A stretch of 64,000 nt of DNA, from NCBI GenBank assembly GCA_963969495.1, contig OZ018321.1, positions 71,331,286 through 71,395,285 of the forward strand. Direction: 5' to 3'. The translations under genes were made by a program, and so were the position numbers. Below, in pieces: positions 1 to 11,876 of this stretch. The number at the start of each line of letters is the position of its first letter. Within the stretch, counting starts at the first letter, position 1. The notes below the pieces were generated by a model. That model was not told the DNA's origin and made no database searches. It worked only from the letters and a program-made list of their open reading frames with translations. This stretch comes from Ceratothoa steindachneri. Taxonomy: Eukaryota > Arthropoda > Malacostraca > Isopoda > Cymothoidae.

Positions 1-693
1 TTTTCTTATTTTTTCTCTCACAAAGATAAACTTACCTGTGAGTTGAGTAGTGATATCATCTAGCAATTTACTTGTCAGCAGTGTCTCTGCGAAACATATA
101 TAGGGAGGCAGCAATACATATTCTTTCACTCCAAGTGAGGTTTACATGGGAATTAGTCATCGTACAGGAAAAACATTTATTACAAAAGAGAATTCGGTTA
201 TTAGTTCCGAAGCTATTAATTGCAAGACGACTATCTCACTCGATCATTTTAAAATAATAAATTTTTACAAGAACGAAACATCCCTCAGAATCTAGGAACA
301 ATCCAGATAAAAAATAAGCGCAACACTCTTAACCACGACTACACTTCAGTTGCCCTTCAAATTCTATAACTCCCTAACACTCGCACCCGTTCCTGTTACT
401 TTCCTCCCTATGATCTTTCCCTTTAGTGTCGTATCTCCCTAACTGAAGGTAAGAGTCTTTCTTGATGAATTGTTTGACCTCTCTTTTCATAGTCTTTATT
501 ATAGGAACTTTTATCCAATTTCCACAAAGTATCTGTTTTAACACCTTTTGCCACATTTCATAAGTGTTATTATTATGTTTTTTGGTGTGTTGTGTCATGT
601 TTTACTATTTTTACTACATTGTAAAGTCAAATTTTGTTAGATTGCTTTAAGAAATTTTACTCCTTTTTAAATTATTCTACTCCTTAAATTGAA
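1..693. other. No recognisable gene
   Basis: AT-rich sequence with only short open frames (61 and 74 codons) that have no recognisable motif and no support from codon bias. I see no RNA gene or transposon end here. Confidence 0.5.
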
Positions 694-717
694 GATGAGC
701 GAGGAAGCTCGAAACGT
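694..717 (+). other. Hammerhead-like hairpin motif 1 (degenerate)
   Basis: The sequence reads GATGAG, then a CGAG/CTCG stem with a GAAG loop, then AAACGT. This resembles the CUGAUGA ... GAAAC core layout of hammerhead ribozymes, and the hairpin found near the ends of Penelope-like retroelements. The match is imperfect: the 5' box lacks its leading CT, and stem II does not pair in the standard register. It lies about 90 bp upstream of a (TA)n tract, as does the second copy at 2357-2383. The shared layout is more convincing than either motif alone. Confidence 0.25.
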
Positions 718-805
718 AGTAAGATAAAGGAAAATTAATCGTACATTCCTTATCCTTACCTTACTCGTTAAACTAAAGAGTGGGCTCTACGATGGCAATC
801 TGTTT

Positions 806-1937
<1,132 letters not shown>

Positions 1938-2332
1938 TTGAATGGGACCGCCGGCTTATATACGCATGTGACTGAAGATTACTTTGACTATAATCTGAGC
2001 TCGTCGCTGTCTGGTCAGTTTCCAGATGAATCCGTGCGCCAGTGTGTGAGGCAGTCCTGGGTCGCTAAGCTATTCCTCTGCATCTTTTTCACGGTAAAAG
2101 AGGTAAAGGAAAGGGCAAGACAACTTGTTTGGCCACGTTCTGAATTATGTTAAAAAAAGCCAGGTTTGACGTTCAGGCATTCATACGTGGCTATGAATGC
2201 CGCTTCTAATGCCTTCTTCCTCCTTTTGTTGGATGCTGACGGGACTGCTCTTGGTTCCTTCTTGCTGATGCGGTCATCAGTACCTGGCAGGTGTTCGGTC
2301 ACATACATATATAAGGCGGCGGTCCCATTCAT
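1938..2332. repeat. Roughly 395-bp unit with inverted terminal repeats
   Basis: The left arm (1938-1975) and right arm (2294-2332) are inverted copies of about 37 bp with a handful of mismatches; both begin with AATGGGACCGCCG when read inward. The interior contains a second, perfect hairpin (GGCATTCATA and its complement, 2176-2201). Such a unit could be a MITE-like non-autonomous DNA transposon or a fold-back. No clear TA or other target duplication was identified. The open frames inside simply reflect the mirrored ends. Confidence 0.5.
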
Positions 2333-2356
2333 TTCTTGCCATTGTTTCTTGTAACT

Positions 2357-2383
2357 CTGAGCAAGCTCCTGCGGAGTGAAACG
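2357..2383 (+). other. Hammerhead-like hairpin motif 2 (degenerate)
   Basis: The sequence reads CTGAGCAAG, a CTCC/GGAG stem with a TGC loop, then TGAAACGTC. It resembles motif 1 and the CTGA..GAAACG hairpins known from Penelope-like elements. A (TA)n tract begins about 75 bp downstream, the same arrangement as at 694-935. Self-cleavage is not implied because core bases differ from consensus. Confidence 0.3.
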
Positions 2384-2454
2384 TCAGTAGTAAAGCAACT
2401 CGTACCTTCTTGGTTTCTCTTATTCTCCCTCACCATTTGTTGTAATAGACTCCC

Positions 2455-2458
<4 letters not shown>

Positions 2459-2500
<42 letters not shown>

Positions 2501-2555
2501 CAATATAAATGCAATTACGAAAATGATTGGAATATTTTTCGTCATTAGTTTTATA

Positions 2556-2617
<62 letters not shown>

Positions 2618-2749
2618 AAAAATCCCACAGGAAAATGAAAGGCGGTTTCCAAGTACTTTCGAACTTGTTTAGTTCATTCTCAAGGAATGAACTGAACAAG
2701 TTCAAAACTATTTTGAATCCGCCTTTCATTTTTCTCTGGGATTTTTCGT

Positions 2750-2818
<69 letters not shown>
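2459..2818. repeat. Three (TA)n tracts enclosing a fold-back
   Basis: Dinucleotide tracts lie at 2459-2499, 2563-2614 and 2753-2818. The last two sit directly against both ends of the palindrome at 2617-2748. Confidence 0.95.
2617..2748. repeat. Fold-back (inverted repeat), about 62-bp arms
   Basis: The left arm (2617-2679) and right arm (2685-2748) are inverted copies at roughly 80 percent by eye, with a loop of about 5 bp (TCAAG). The landmark AATGAAAGGCGG occurs in both arms. It is bordered on both sides by (TA)n. It could be a small MITE inserted into a TA microsatellite, since TA is the Tc1/mariner target, or an inverted duplication made by replication template switching. Confidence 0.8.
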
Positions 2819-2821
<3 letters not shown>

Positions 2822-2852
2822 TCACACATATATATGTGTGGGAGATAACAGT

Positions 2853-3300
2853 TTACTCAAAGAAGCCTCCCTCAGCTTCAACTACTTTCTCAAAATGATT
2901 TCGGAACATTGCGCATGCAAGCCTCACTGTGTCCCTGCGAAGCTATCCGAAAGTCTGTTTGATATTTTCTATGAACTCAGCCGTTGGGTTGCACGAAGAG
3001 TGTTTAGTGTCTATCTCAACTGTGTCTCACATATAATAATCGATAGAATTAAAATCGCTGGATCACGGATTCCAGAAATTAGAGCGGGTTAAGTCATAGA
3101 AATTCTTCGAACACAACTTGAGACTCTTTTCGAAGGTCTGACCTTCCATCAGAAACCCTATCCGGGAAGGGTTTGATTACAATCACAAGCAGCTTCATAT
3201 AGCCGTCCTAATTCAACCTATAACAAGTCTGAAACATGTGTAGAGGCATGGCGTCATGCCCACTAGAAAAACACGTACAGAAAATCAGAGTTACAGGAAC
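2853..3300 (-). pseudogene. Mariner-type transposase, C-terminal remnant
   Basis: On the minus strand the frame ends with RNHFEKVVEAEGGFFE and a TAA stop at 2853-2855. This matches the C-terminus of a common invertebrate Tc1/mariner-type transposase (..FRSRLEAVIEANGDFFE type). Upstream, SSDFNSIDYYM corresponds to the SPDLNPLDYYVWG block holding the third catalytic acidic residue, and GYMKLLVIVIKPFPDRV matches a more N-terminal segment. Stops and frame changes are present, and the first two catalytic motifs were not found. Both terminal inverted repeats appear lost. It is a dead fragment of a DNA transposon, different from the other mariners in the window. Confidence 0.6.
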
Positions 3301-4586
3301 TTGGGCTTTATAATACTTGAAATGTCGCATATATTATAAACAATGAGCCGTTCCCCTTTTGTTCTGACTGTTGTGCAACTGTTCCTGGGAGCCCTTTTCC
3401 TTTGAAAAGAGCATGATCGTACCTGGCTCAACAAGATGATTTAGCCTATTATGAAGCTTCTTTTCTTTCGTGAAGAGGTATTCCTTGCTCTTTCTTTGCT
3501 GTCAGAATTTCTCCATTTTGCCTCTTGTACTAGTGGTAGCGAGGAGCAAGGAGACCTCTTCCCTCAAGATATACTGAACTTAGAACAAAGATAACAAAGA
3601 ATATACAATGAAAACATGATGGGAGACTAGGGAGACTACATTTAGGGGCTTGTATGGGAAGGTTTTTTAAATTACAAATAGAAATCGAGGATAATTGTTC
3701 TCTACCTTTATTTACTCGTTTTCATATATTTCTTGAGAAGTTTCAATAAAATTCTATAAATTTTATTCAGTGTCTTTATGTTTTTAGCAGTACAATGAAT
3801 GAAGAAACTAAAATTTGTCTATTTTTAGTAAATAATTCATCATATATGCCATAAGTGCCAAGTTTAAAACAAATAATGGATATTTTCTATTGTTTTCGAT
3901 AAAGGTTGGAAAATAACACTTACTGGGAAGGGACAAAAATTGTGTTAAATAGACACAATTCCCCAAGAAAATCCGTTGAAGATCTTATTTTCCATTTATT
4001 CCGAGAATAGAGGTGCCAGTTTCTCTAAAATTTAGAGGAGTGTTTTTCCATTTGAAAAATATGAGAATGCCTTTTTGAATTGTACAAAAATAGGGGTCTT
4101 ACTTTCTTTTGTAAAATATGAGGGGCAGGATCTTCAGTTGTAAAGATCAAGGGAGTGATTTCTATATTTTGAAAAAAAAGCGTAAAAAGTAAAGGTGGTT
4201 TTCTTTACCTGTATCTATAAGACACTAAATCTGTTATTGCGTCCAGAACGTTGTTAACCCATTACTAAGTTATTCACGGGTGCACGTAAACTGCCGGCCA
4301 CCCGCTGTGAAACGTTTACTCATTGTAAGTATATTATATGATATCATATGAATTACGTGATATGAAATTAATTTTATGTTATATGATATAGAGAGTGCGC
4401 AACTCTCCTGAATCTGCCTTCACCCCAACAATAATACAATATACTAATTTCATACAATATGCCTCTGTAATATTTTTGCGACCGGACTTTTAATCCTGGG
4501 TAACGCGGGATACCTATAATAATTTTGGGAATTATGATGAACACAATTAAATTTAGTATCAATGAATTAAGTATAATTCAAGGCAC
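3301..4586. other. No recognisable gene
   Basis: No coding or RNA signal found. Around 4325-4385 there is a short AT-rich patch with self-complementary ATATGATATCATAT-type words. The rest is unremarkable AT-rich DNA. Confidence 0.5.
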
Positions 4587-5172
4587 TTAGAAGATAAGTC
4601 TGAGAGTTAGCCTGCTGTAGAACTTAGCGTTAGAGAGCGCCTGACAATGACCATAAACGGTCGTATATTCATTCGCCTCTGTATATGTTGTAAACAATCT
4701 TTGATATACAAATTCTTCAGGGGCTTCTTTATTCGGTCCCCAACTATCGTCAAATACAATCGCAAACATATTAGTTTCCTGATTTACAAGCGCATACACA
4801 TCATACATTTATAGACATGGATAGATGTATGGTATCAGGAGGAAAGAGCCCATGAGGATGCTTTCGGATCGTCCCGAAGCAGAAACTATGCGAAAGTTCT
4901 CTTCGCAAATCTACAAGTGTCGCTTATCAGATCATCGATGTAAACCAGTGATACATCGAATTGTGAGCACGAGACCTAGATGTCACACAGATCTTATTCA
5001 AGAAGGAGTGAAGACTCTTAAAAGATTAGAGTTTAAAGCTAGAACAGCCACAGGTAGGCATAAACAAGAGCGTCATCTTCCGCTAGGTAAAAACATGGGC
5101 TGGAGCAAATTCGACCCGAGAACTAAAAACATAATTCGAAACGCAAAAACGATGGGACAAAACCAGAGGATA
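4587..5172. other. Two unrecognised open frames, divergent
   Basis: A 73-codon frame on the minus strand (4587-4808) and a 116-codon frame on the plus strand (4825-5172) start within 20 bp of each other. The second is rich in Arg and Lys and lies just upstream of the ORF1 zinc-knuckle remnant, so it could hold a shifted N-terminal part of that LINE protein, but I cannot align it to one. I recognise neither frame. Their length alone is mildly unusual for DNA this AT-rich. Confidence 0.25.
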
Positions 5173-5680
5173 TAAAATTCAATGAACACACATCCATGTT
5201 CAAGATTACTTTGGAAACCAGGAAAATTTATATAAAGATTGAAATTGATGGCATCTCTCGATTTAATTTGAAAATTTCATCAGAAAATATACAGAAAGAA
5301 GAATTCCCTCATCGACAGATCTGCTTCATCTGCTATAAGATGGAATTCTACACCATCTGAAGCTTTCGCGACATGGATATCTTGTATGCTCAGAATGCGC
5401 ACAAGTAGGTTATTTAAATAAACACTTAAACAGCAAAATGAAGAAATTTATGAACTGTGAAAGTTCTCATCGCACAATGCCCCTTAACTGCCCAATGAGG
5501 AAAACTATCACAAACAATAAAGAGGGCGAATGCTCTAAAGACGTTCTTAATTCTTTCTTACAGGAAAATGGGTTTGGTAAAATGCAGATGCCTGAAAAAC
5601 AGCTTATTCCAAGAATGCCTGTTAAAGGACGTAAATTAACCGAAGGCATTGAAACCGTAGCAACCACACAAACAAACTAA
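5165..5680 (+). pseudogene. Non-LTR retrotransposon ORF1 (zinc-knuckle) remnant A
   Basis: Pieced across frame breaks, the translation contains SMFKITLETRKIYIKIE, then FPHRQICFICYK, then LVCSECAQVGYLNKH, then FMNCESSHRTMPLNCPMRK. This spacing of Cys/His motifs and the closing CPMRK match the gag-like ORF1 of arthropod LINEs, whose usual form is C..CY.., C.ECA..GH..., C.NC...H.T.A..CP.RKE. ORF1 binds the element RNA. At least one frameshift and one stop separate the blocks. No reverse transcriptase follows. Remnant B at 8540-9270 is related. Confidence 0.55.
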
Positions 5681-7104
5681 GAATAAACGCAAAATTTTGG
5701 AGAATCTGGTTAACGCATGTTAAACAAGGGGGCGCAGCAGATACAAAGGGTAGGGCCGCCTTACAAAGATATCGCATAATAAGGTCATAAAACATTTTCA
5801 ATAAGGATATGACATAATGGAAATTGTAGTCAAGAAGAACATTAATCATCGCCAAGTGAAAAACTTGGATGAATCGTACTTCACGCTCGCATTAAAAACG
5901 GAATAGGTAATCTGCACACTACAGAGTGCAATGTGATTGATGGTTTGACAAATAGTTGAAACGGTTAGAAGAACCACGTCGGAGTATTGATTGAAAGAGC
6001 CAGTGCGGCAGTTAGAATTCTGTACAAATAAAAAATCCTTCGTTATGAGAACAAATGCAAGATCGATTTAACATTGATCAAAATAATACTATTCTACCCT
6101 GTTCTTTCTCCTTCTTCTTCAGCTTCTCGAAGTTGAGGAATTTAAATATTTAGAGGATACAAACCAAATGCACATACTTAATCAAAGGGGCAAAAAGAAT
6201 ATGTAGGTGACGGAAGAGAAAAGACAAAAAGGTCTTTTCGCTTCCGTCACCTAAAGACAAAAGACCAAAAGACAAAATAATAGAAAAAAGAATTATAGGA
6301 GGGATTTCTGTTCTATGGGTTGATTGGAGATTTCTAAAATTCCCTTAGACCATCCGAAAATTTTATACTTTGCCCTGAATTTACGCTTAATATCTAAAAT
6401 TGATTTTCCCCACTCACAAGGCACCACGGACCACCGGCAAATTCTGAGAGAGAGATGATACTAGGGGATTGTGAAACCGTGCCATAGACGCCTTAACCCA
6501 ACAACGGAATGTTGATACGATAAGCCCAATTTCTGTAAGGTAGCCGAGGAGTGTACGCAATTAGAGGCTGATTATATATGAAACTTTCCACTAGAAGAAA
6601 ACACAAAATAGTATAGAAACTTTATTTTTTTGTGAAGGATATACATATAAACACTAAAATGAAAAGGAGGTAAATGAAGAAGAGCTTCGCTGGTGCTCAT
6701 TGAAACAATGATATGGAATGTAAGATAATAGCACGCCGAAAAAGATGGGATACCCCCATCTCAGATAGAGGAAAAGTATAAAAACAATATATGGCTAAAT
6801 TAAATGAGGCTTCGTAAAACCTATTGAAAGTAACAATGGCTACATTGCATTTCTCTTATCAAGAAAAGGATGTAGAACAATTGCTATTAAAGGAAGGTAT
6901 TAAAAATTTAACGAAATATAACTAAAGCCTGGTATCCTATTATAACGAGGATATCAAATTATAACTAATAAAAGTGTAATATGCAGAAAGATAAACCTGC
7001 GTGTAGGGTCACACATCCAAAGAACTAAAGAATGAAATAGAAAAACGCAACAGTGGAATGAATGTACAATTAATAACCAAATTCGTACACCCAACTCATA
7101 TATA
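5681..7104. other. No recognisable gene
   Basis: Apart from the hairpin at 6205-6252, I see no coding motif. It ends at the TA target dinucleotide of the mariner. Confidence 0.45.
6205..6252. repeat. Near-perfect 48-bp palindrome
   Basis: AGGTGACGGAAG and GAAAAGAC are followed by a short A-rich loop and then the exact complements GTCTTTTC and CTTCCGTCACCT, with one mismatched position in each arm. The following A-rich stretch repeats AAGACAAAA words. It could be an inverted duplication from template switching or a short hairpin transcript. The sequence alone does not decide. Confidence 0.85.
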
Positions 7105-8508
7105 AGGTTGAGGAATAAGTTCTTGCGTTTTTTTTTTATGTTGTGTTGATTTAAGTTTTGTCGATGTGATTTGTGCACATATTAAGAAACAATAATAAAT
7201 AATGAGAGCAAAGTTGGCAAAGGTTAGGCTACGTCTCTTAACAGCGTAGACTATTCGGCTTTTGCTTAGGCTACGTCTTGAAGTTGAGGAATAAGTTATT
7301 GCGGTTTATTTAAAAGTTGTGTTAATTAAATTTTTGTTCTGTACCTTCAAATATGGAAGGTCAAGTTGAAAGAAAGGCGCATTTTCGATACTTGTTGTTA
7401 TTCATTTTCAATCAAGACAGAAACCATGCAAACGCAGCCAAAGCTCGTCGCGATATTTGTGCTGTGTACGGAGAAAATGCTTTATCAGAAAGGACAGCTC
7501 AATGGTGGTTTTCACGTTTCAAAAACGGTCATTTCAATCTTAATGACGAAGAACCTTCTGATCGCCTCATTAATTTGGATGAAGATCGATTGAACGACCT
7601 TCTTCATGAAAATCCTCGTCAATCTAGTAGAGAATTGGCTGTACAATTGGCTTGAGATCATAAAACTGTAGGGAATCACCTTCATTCGATGGTGAAAGTT
7701 TAAAACTCGGTGCATGGGTTCCGTACGCTTTGAGCGAAAGCTACAAATTTCAACACTCCACTATTTCCGCAGGTTTGCTTGCTCGTCACAAAGCTATTTG
7801 TGGATATTAGGACAGATTTCTTTACCGCATTATCACTGGCGACGAAAAGTGGTGTGTTTATGTTACCAAGAACTATCGAAAACAATGAGTTAGCCCCAAT
7901 TAAAAACCCCTTCCGCGATTAAAGCAAGGACTTCATCCACGAAAAACGATGCTGTGTATGTGTGGTGGGATTGGGAAGGTATCAGTCTTTATGAGCTCCT
8001 TGCGAACAACGAGATTGTATATATGCAGAACTCTACGTTCAACAAATGTATCGACTTGCCGAAGCTATTCGTTAAAAGCAACCACATCAACGTTATGGAG
8101 TCCTTCTGGAGCACGCCAATGCTTGTCCTCACATTGCCAATATGACAAAAGATGCCATCCAAACGCTTAATTGGGAAATCCTGCCACATCCTCCATATTC
8201 GCCAGACTTGGCTCCATCGGATTTCCAACTGTTCTGATCGCTCTTCAACAATTTGCGCGGCGTTTTGTTCAATACTGATGTGGAATTAAGAACCTGCTTA
8301 GACGAATTCTTTGAGTAAAAATCCAGAGATTTTTATTGCAGAGGCATCGAAAAACGCGATGAACGTTGGGAAGAAGTCGTAAATAACAACGGAGAATATA
8401 TTATTGATTAAATTACATATTATTATCAAATAAAAGGAAGTTTTTCTAAAATTGTTAATAATAATGAATAAATTTGATAAAACCGCAACAACATATTCCT
8501 CAATCCAA
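7105..8508 (+). mobile_element. Mariner element, copy 1, with doubled 5' terminal repeat
   Basis: About 1.4 kb flanked by TA (7103-7104 and 8509-8510). The 3' end, read inward, begins ATTGAGGAATATG and continues GTTGCGGTTTTATC. The matching 5' repeat occurs twice: an outer copy at 7107 (GTTGAGGAATAAGTTCTTGC) and an inner copy at about 7283 (GTTGAGGAATAAGTTATTGC), 176 bp apart. The spacer contains two copies of GGCTACGTCT. Copy 2 (60816-62190) has the same doubled architecture, so it moved as one unit. The element has a transposase pseudogene and is probably immobile by itself. Confidence 0.9.
7353..8411 (+). pseudogene. Mariner transposase (dead copy)
   Basis: Starts MEGQVERKAHFRYLLLFIF. The N-terminal helix-turn-helix region includes ALSERTAQWWFSRFKNGHF, typical of mariner transposases that bind the terminal repeats and cut DNA at TA. 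The frame stops after about 100 codons (TGA at 7653-7655) and is then shifted several times. The first catalytic Asp survives in ITGDEKW. The second is lost: the usual HDNARPH reads HANACPH at about 8114-8134. The third lies in SPDLAPSDFQLF. The product ends VNNNGEYIID with TAA at 8409-8411. With a lost catalytic residue, a stop and frameshifts, it cannot encode an active enzyme. Confidence 0.9.
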
Positions 8509-8539
8509 TATTTAAAAAAATTCTAGGAACATGGAGATT

Positions 8540-9270
8540 GCAAAAAAAAGATAGCGGCCAACATACTGTTGATTTCAATATGCAGATTCTAACAGACAGC
8601 TATGAATTTAAAAATTTACAGATGTATTACAATTGCTACTCATTAGAGTGGCACAATAGCTTGAATTGTCCTCTAAACAGGTAAAAGGGTTAAGAATGTT
8701 CAAGTGTCCATGTTTGGACGGAATTTACCTCCAACATAATAAAATGCCTCAACTGCGGAGACACCCCCACATCCTAGCAATGAAATACCCAAAAGGAAGG
8801 CCATGATAGATTAAAAGTAAATGAAAAGAACAAAAAGAAAAATGCCGAAAATGCAAATTGTGCATGAGTGGCAAAGGCAACCATAAACGAAATCGAGAAG
8901 GCAAAATGAATCCCACCATACCACAGGGAGTAGGATTAGACCTACTCGTATGCACGAGTATCTTATACGCTTATATGTCACATTGACAAGCAAGGAACAT
9001 TCGCACAGACGCTCAATCTAATGCTTATAAAAAACGGCATTATGGAAATGTAGTTACCAGAGAACCCAGCATCCTTAGACGTACAAGAAATGTACATCCT
9101 TAAGAAAAAGAAAATAACCGCACATTGGATTTGATGAAAGATAACCAGAAAAAAATAAACACAAAACGAAAACAAGTAAACGTCCTCAAGCGAGTTCGAA
9201 GAATAAGGACCAAAGATAGACACGAACAAAAATGAAGAAATTGTGTGCAAGGCCAAAGTTCTCAACCTAA
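8540..9270 (+). pseudogene. Non-LTR retrotransposon ORF1 (zinc-knuckle) remnant B
   Basis: Across frames I read FNMQILTDSYEFKNLQMYYN, CYSLEWHNSLNCPLN, NIIKCLNCGDTPTS and HILAMKYPK. These correspond to the CY.CY..EH...NCP, C.NCG..H and LAMKCPKRKE blocks of an arthropod LINE ORF1, the same family as remnant A. A later segment, TFAQTLNLMLIKNGIMEM, resembles the C-terminal (F..TLN.LL..N) part. It has several stops and frameshifts and no ORF2. It starts just beyond the right end of mariner copy 1. Confidence 0.45.
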
Positions 9271-9744
9271 AGATCTACACATGTGACATAATACCACCTC
9301 CGCGAAAACAGGCACTCAATAAAGAGAAATATAAATAGGCCTACAAAAGCGAACAAGAAGAAAAATAAATTGAATGACTTTTTCCAGAGAGGAGAATTAG
9401 ACTCTGCCCTGGAGTTATGATTATCCTATTAAGTTAACATTCAATCTCGCTAAAATGAGAAATTCAACCCCAAGGTGCTGGCTCCTAATCCTACTGAAGT
9501 TATTTGCAGGATATATAAAACTAGCCAGCACCAAACTTATTGTCTAAGTTTCTTTTAACTGTTTTGAATCCAAAAATCACATTGGTTTTGCTCAATCACG
9601 TCAAGTTTTTTATTTATCGCCACATGATGTTATTTACGGTTTTTTTTACATGTACGGATGTTTTATATTTTTATGTCGCAAAAACTCTTCGTATTTTTTA
9701 GGTAAACGAATTCTAAAGAGTTTACATGCGGTAATCTTTGACCA
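9271..9744. other. No gene; one 10-bp inverted repeat
   Basis: The only structure I note is a perfect inverted repeat GGTGCTGGCT/AGCCAGCACC (9475-9484 and 9524-9533) around a loop of about 40 bp. I cannot assign it a function. Confidence 0.5.
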
Positions 9745-11390
9745 AGTGCTATTTTTTGCGGGTGAATGAAAAGTATTCGCCCAGAACATTGTTTGTAACA
9801 GAAATCTAGTTACAAGTTTTATAAAGCATGATTACCATGCTTATTTTGGTATGAAGTTTGTTAATCAGGATAAAGCTTGGGCATCACAAGTGGTAAACAA
9901 GTCATGCACCGAGTATCTACTTCGTTGGAATAAGGGCAAGAAAAGTTGTATGAAGTTTGTAATTTCTATAGTTTGGGGTGGAGCCAAGAAACTATGGCAC
10001 TAAATGATACTTCTGCACTAATGATTTGACTTAGAGTAGCAGAAAGACCTGGAACAGCCTCAAATATCCGAATTTTGGGAAAATATCCTCACATTACTGA
10101 CAAATATTTCTCTAGTATTAAAAAAAATGAAGAAGAAAAAGTAGTTAACGATGATGATGATTCTCCACTTTCTTTTTCCCCAAAGGAATTAATTGATCTA
10201 CATAGTTTGCGATCTCAGCTGTAAAAGTCCTATGATAAATGTTGGCATGGAAATTGTAGAAACAAACTCCTCATTGCTCGCATGACCTTCTAACGCAAAC
10301 TTCAAGTGTTCTCCATTTTTCTCTGAAGAGGATTCTGTGTACTGGCCAAATATTGTGGAACTTCTGCACAAGCCTAGAGTTTCAGACCATCAATCTGAAG
10401 ATTGGAGAATGTTCAGTGACAAAAGCATGTGATCGCTGAAATATGTTCTGCTGCAGAACGACAACCAGTTTGACTCTGAACTCCTTACTCATTTGACTAC
10501 ACCGAAAAAAAAGTATGAAGCAGCGAAGTACGTTAAGGTAGGAAATTTGTTGTGATCAGCATGGGTGGTTGATTTGTGTTGACCTGAAGATAGTGAACTT
10601 TTTGTTGTAACAAACGTCCTGGCTAAGCAAGTACCCGTGTTTTCTGTGCATATGAGAGAATATGGACCGAGGTCAGCATTACACAAAAAATGAGTGGCCT
10701 TTACGGAAGGAATTGATGCTTTGTAAAGCGAGAGGAAGGTCATAAACAACGCTATGGTGTACAGAAACAAGATATCTTCACACCGCTTCACATCAAGCTC
10801 GGCTTGATCAAACAGTTTTTCAAAGCTTTAGGCAAGGATGTTGGCTGCTTCCCTTACTTCTGCTAGGCTTTTCCATGATTGACCATTGAGAAATGGTTAG
10901 CCGGCATCTTTGACAATCCTCATCTCTGTCAATTCATCAGTTTTAGAAGTCATTGAGCGAAGTAGAAATGGAAGCGTGGAGCTGCCAAGTGTAGGCCATG
11001 AATGGTCTTTTGCAATCTCCTTCTTTTCTTATGTTCTTATGTTCTTGTTCTGGTTGTGAATAACTTTCCTGGCAACAAGAAAGTCAGGAACTAAACTAAA
11101 CTTGTCACTAATATAATGACCGGTTTCAAAAACATCGGATGCAATATGAACATAAAAACGCCGCATTTATTCACTTATAAATGGATCGGTTTCCTGAGAA
11201 TCTGGAGTCAATAAGCGACGAACAGGAGAAGAAATTCCTTTAGGAGATGAAAGAGTTAGAGAACAGCTAACAGGGACGTTGGGATGCAGTCATAATGGCT
11301 GATTATTGTTGAAATCGGAAGAGAGACATTCCTACCGCTGAGCATTCTAGGAGTTCTAAGAAACGGAACCTCATTCGGTTGATTCTGAAC
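9745..11390 (+). pseudogene. Uncharacterised transposon-like protein family, copy A
   Basis: Blocks from N to C terminus, in several frames: AYFGMKFVNQDKAWA, then EDWRMFSDKSM, then SLKYVLLQNDNQF, then a variable middle, then LHIKLGLIKQFFKALGKD, then GCFPYFC, then LTIEKWLAGIFDN, ending GRWDAVIMADYC and RDIPTAEHSRSSKK. These match a multi-copy family I know only as uncharacterised predicted proteins in arthropod genomes (hallmarks YFG.K.GDQDK.WAPH, IKLGLMKQFVKAL, GERFHQD, RYQG.WD..MMADYCW). The biochemical role is unknown to me. Many stops and frameshifts. Copies B and C lie elsewhere in the window. Confidence 0.6.
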
Positions 11391-11876
11391 AATGATAACC
11401 TAATATCCAATTATATGTACTTAACTTTATCAATGTATACTATTCAATGTTCACTAATCGATTTTAAAAAAAGATTTAAAAAATAAATGTATTAGTGCAT
11501 GATGTTTTTTCTCTTAATAATCTAATTTGGGTAAGAAATATTAACGAAAATCAACCTAAAAATATAATACAATCGATTTAATTAGAATTTCTGAAGTTTT
11601 AAAACATCAACTTCACCTAATCGAAGGAAGTGGATATCATTTTCGGATTCAGCGGTTCAAATTATCCTAAATCAGTTGAAAAAAATTAGAAAATTTACAA
11701 AGATCTCTTTTAAAACCTAGTATAAAAGGATGAGAATATATAGAAAACTAGATATACTGAAATTAAACACTAATTTTTCGACAGGAACAATCGTTCTCCT
11801 CTCGAAAGATGGAGGTAACACCAAGGTAAAGAAAATATCTCCCCCTCTCATATCAACAAATCTAAGATATTTGTAA
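11391..11876. other. No recognisable gene
   Basis: AT-rich, no motif recognised. It may include the degraded 5' end of the repeat that begins at 11877. Confidence 0.45.

Noticed and set aside
2430..2898. Similar peptides on opposite strands, suggesting a gene pair
   Set aside because: Explained by the fold-back at 2617-2748, which reads alike on both strands.
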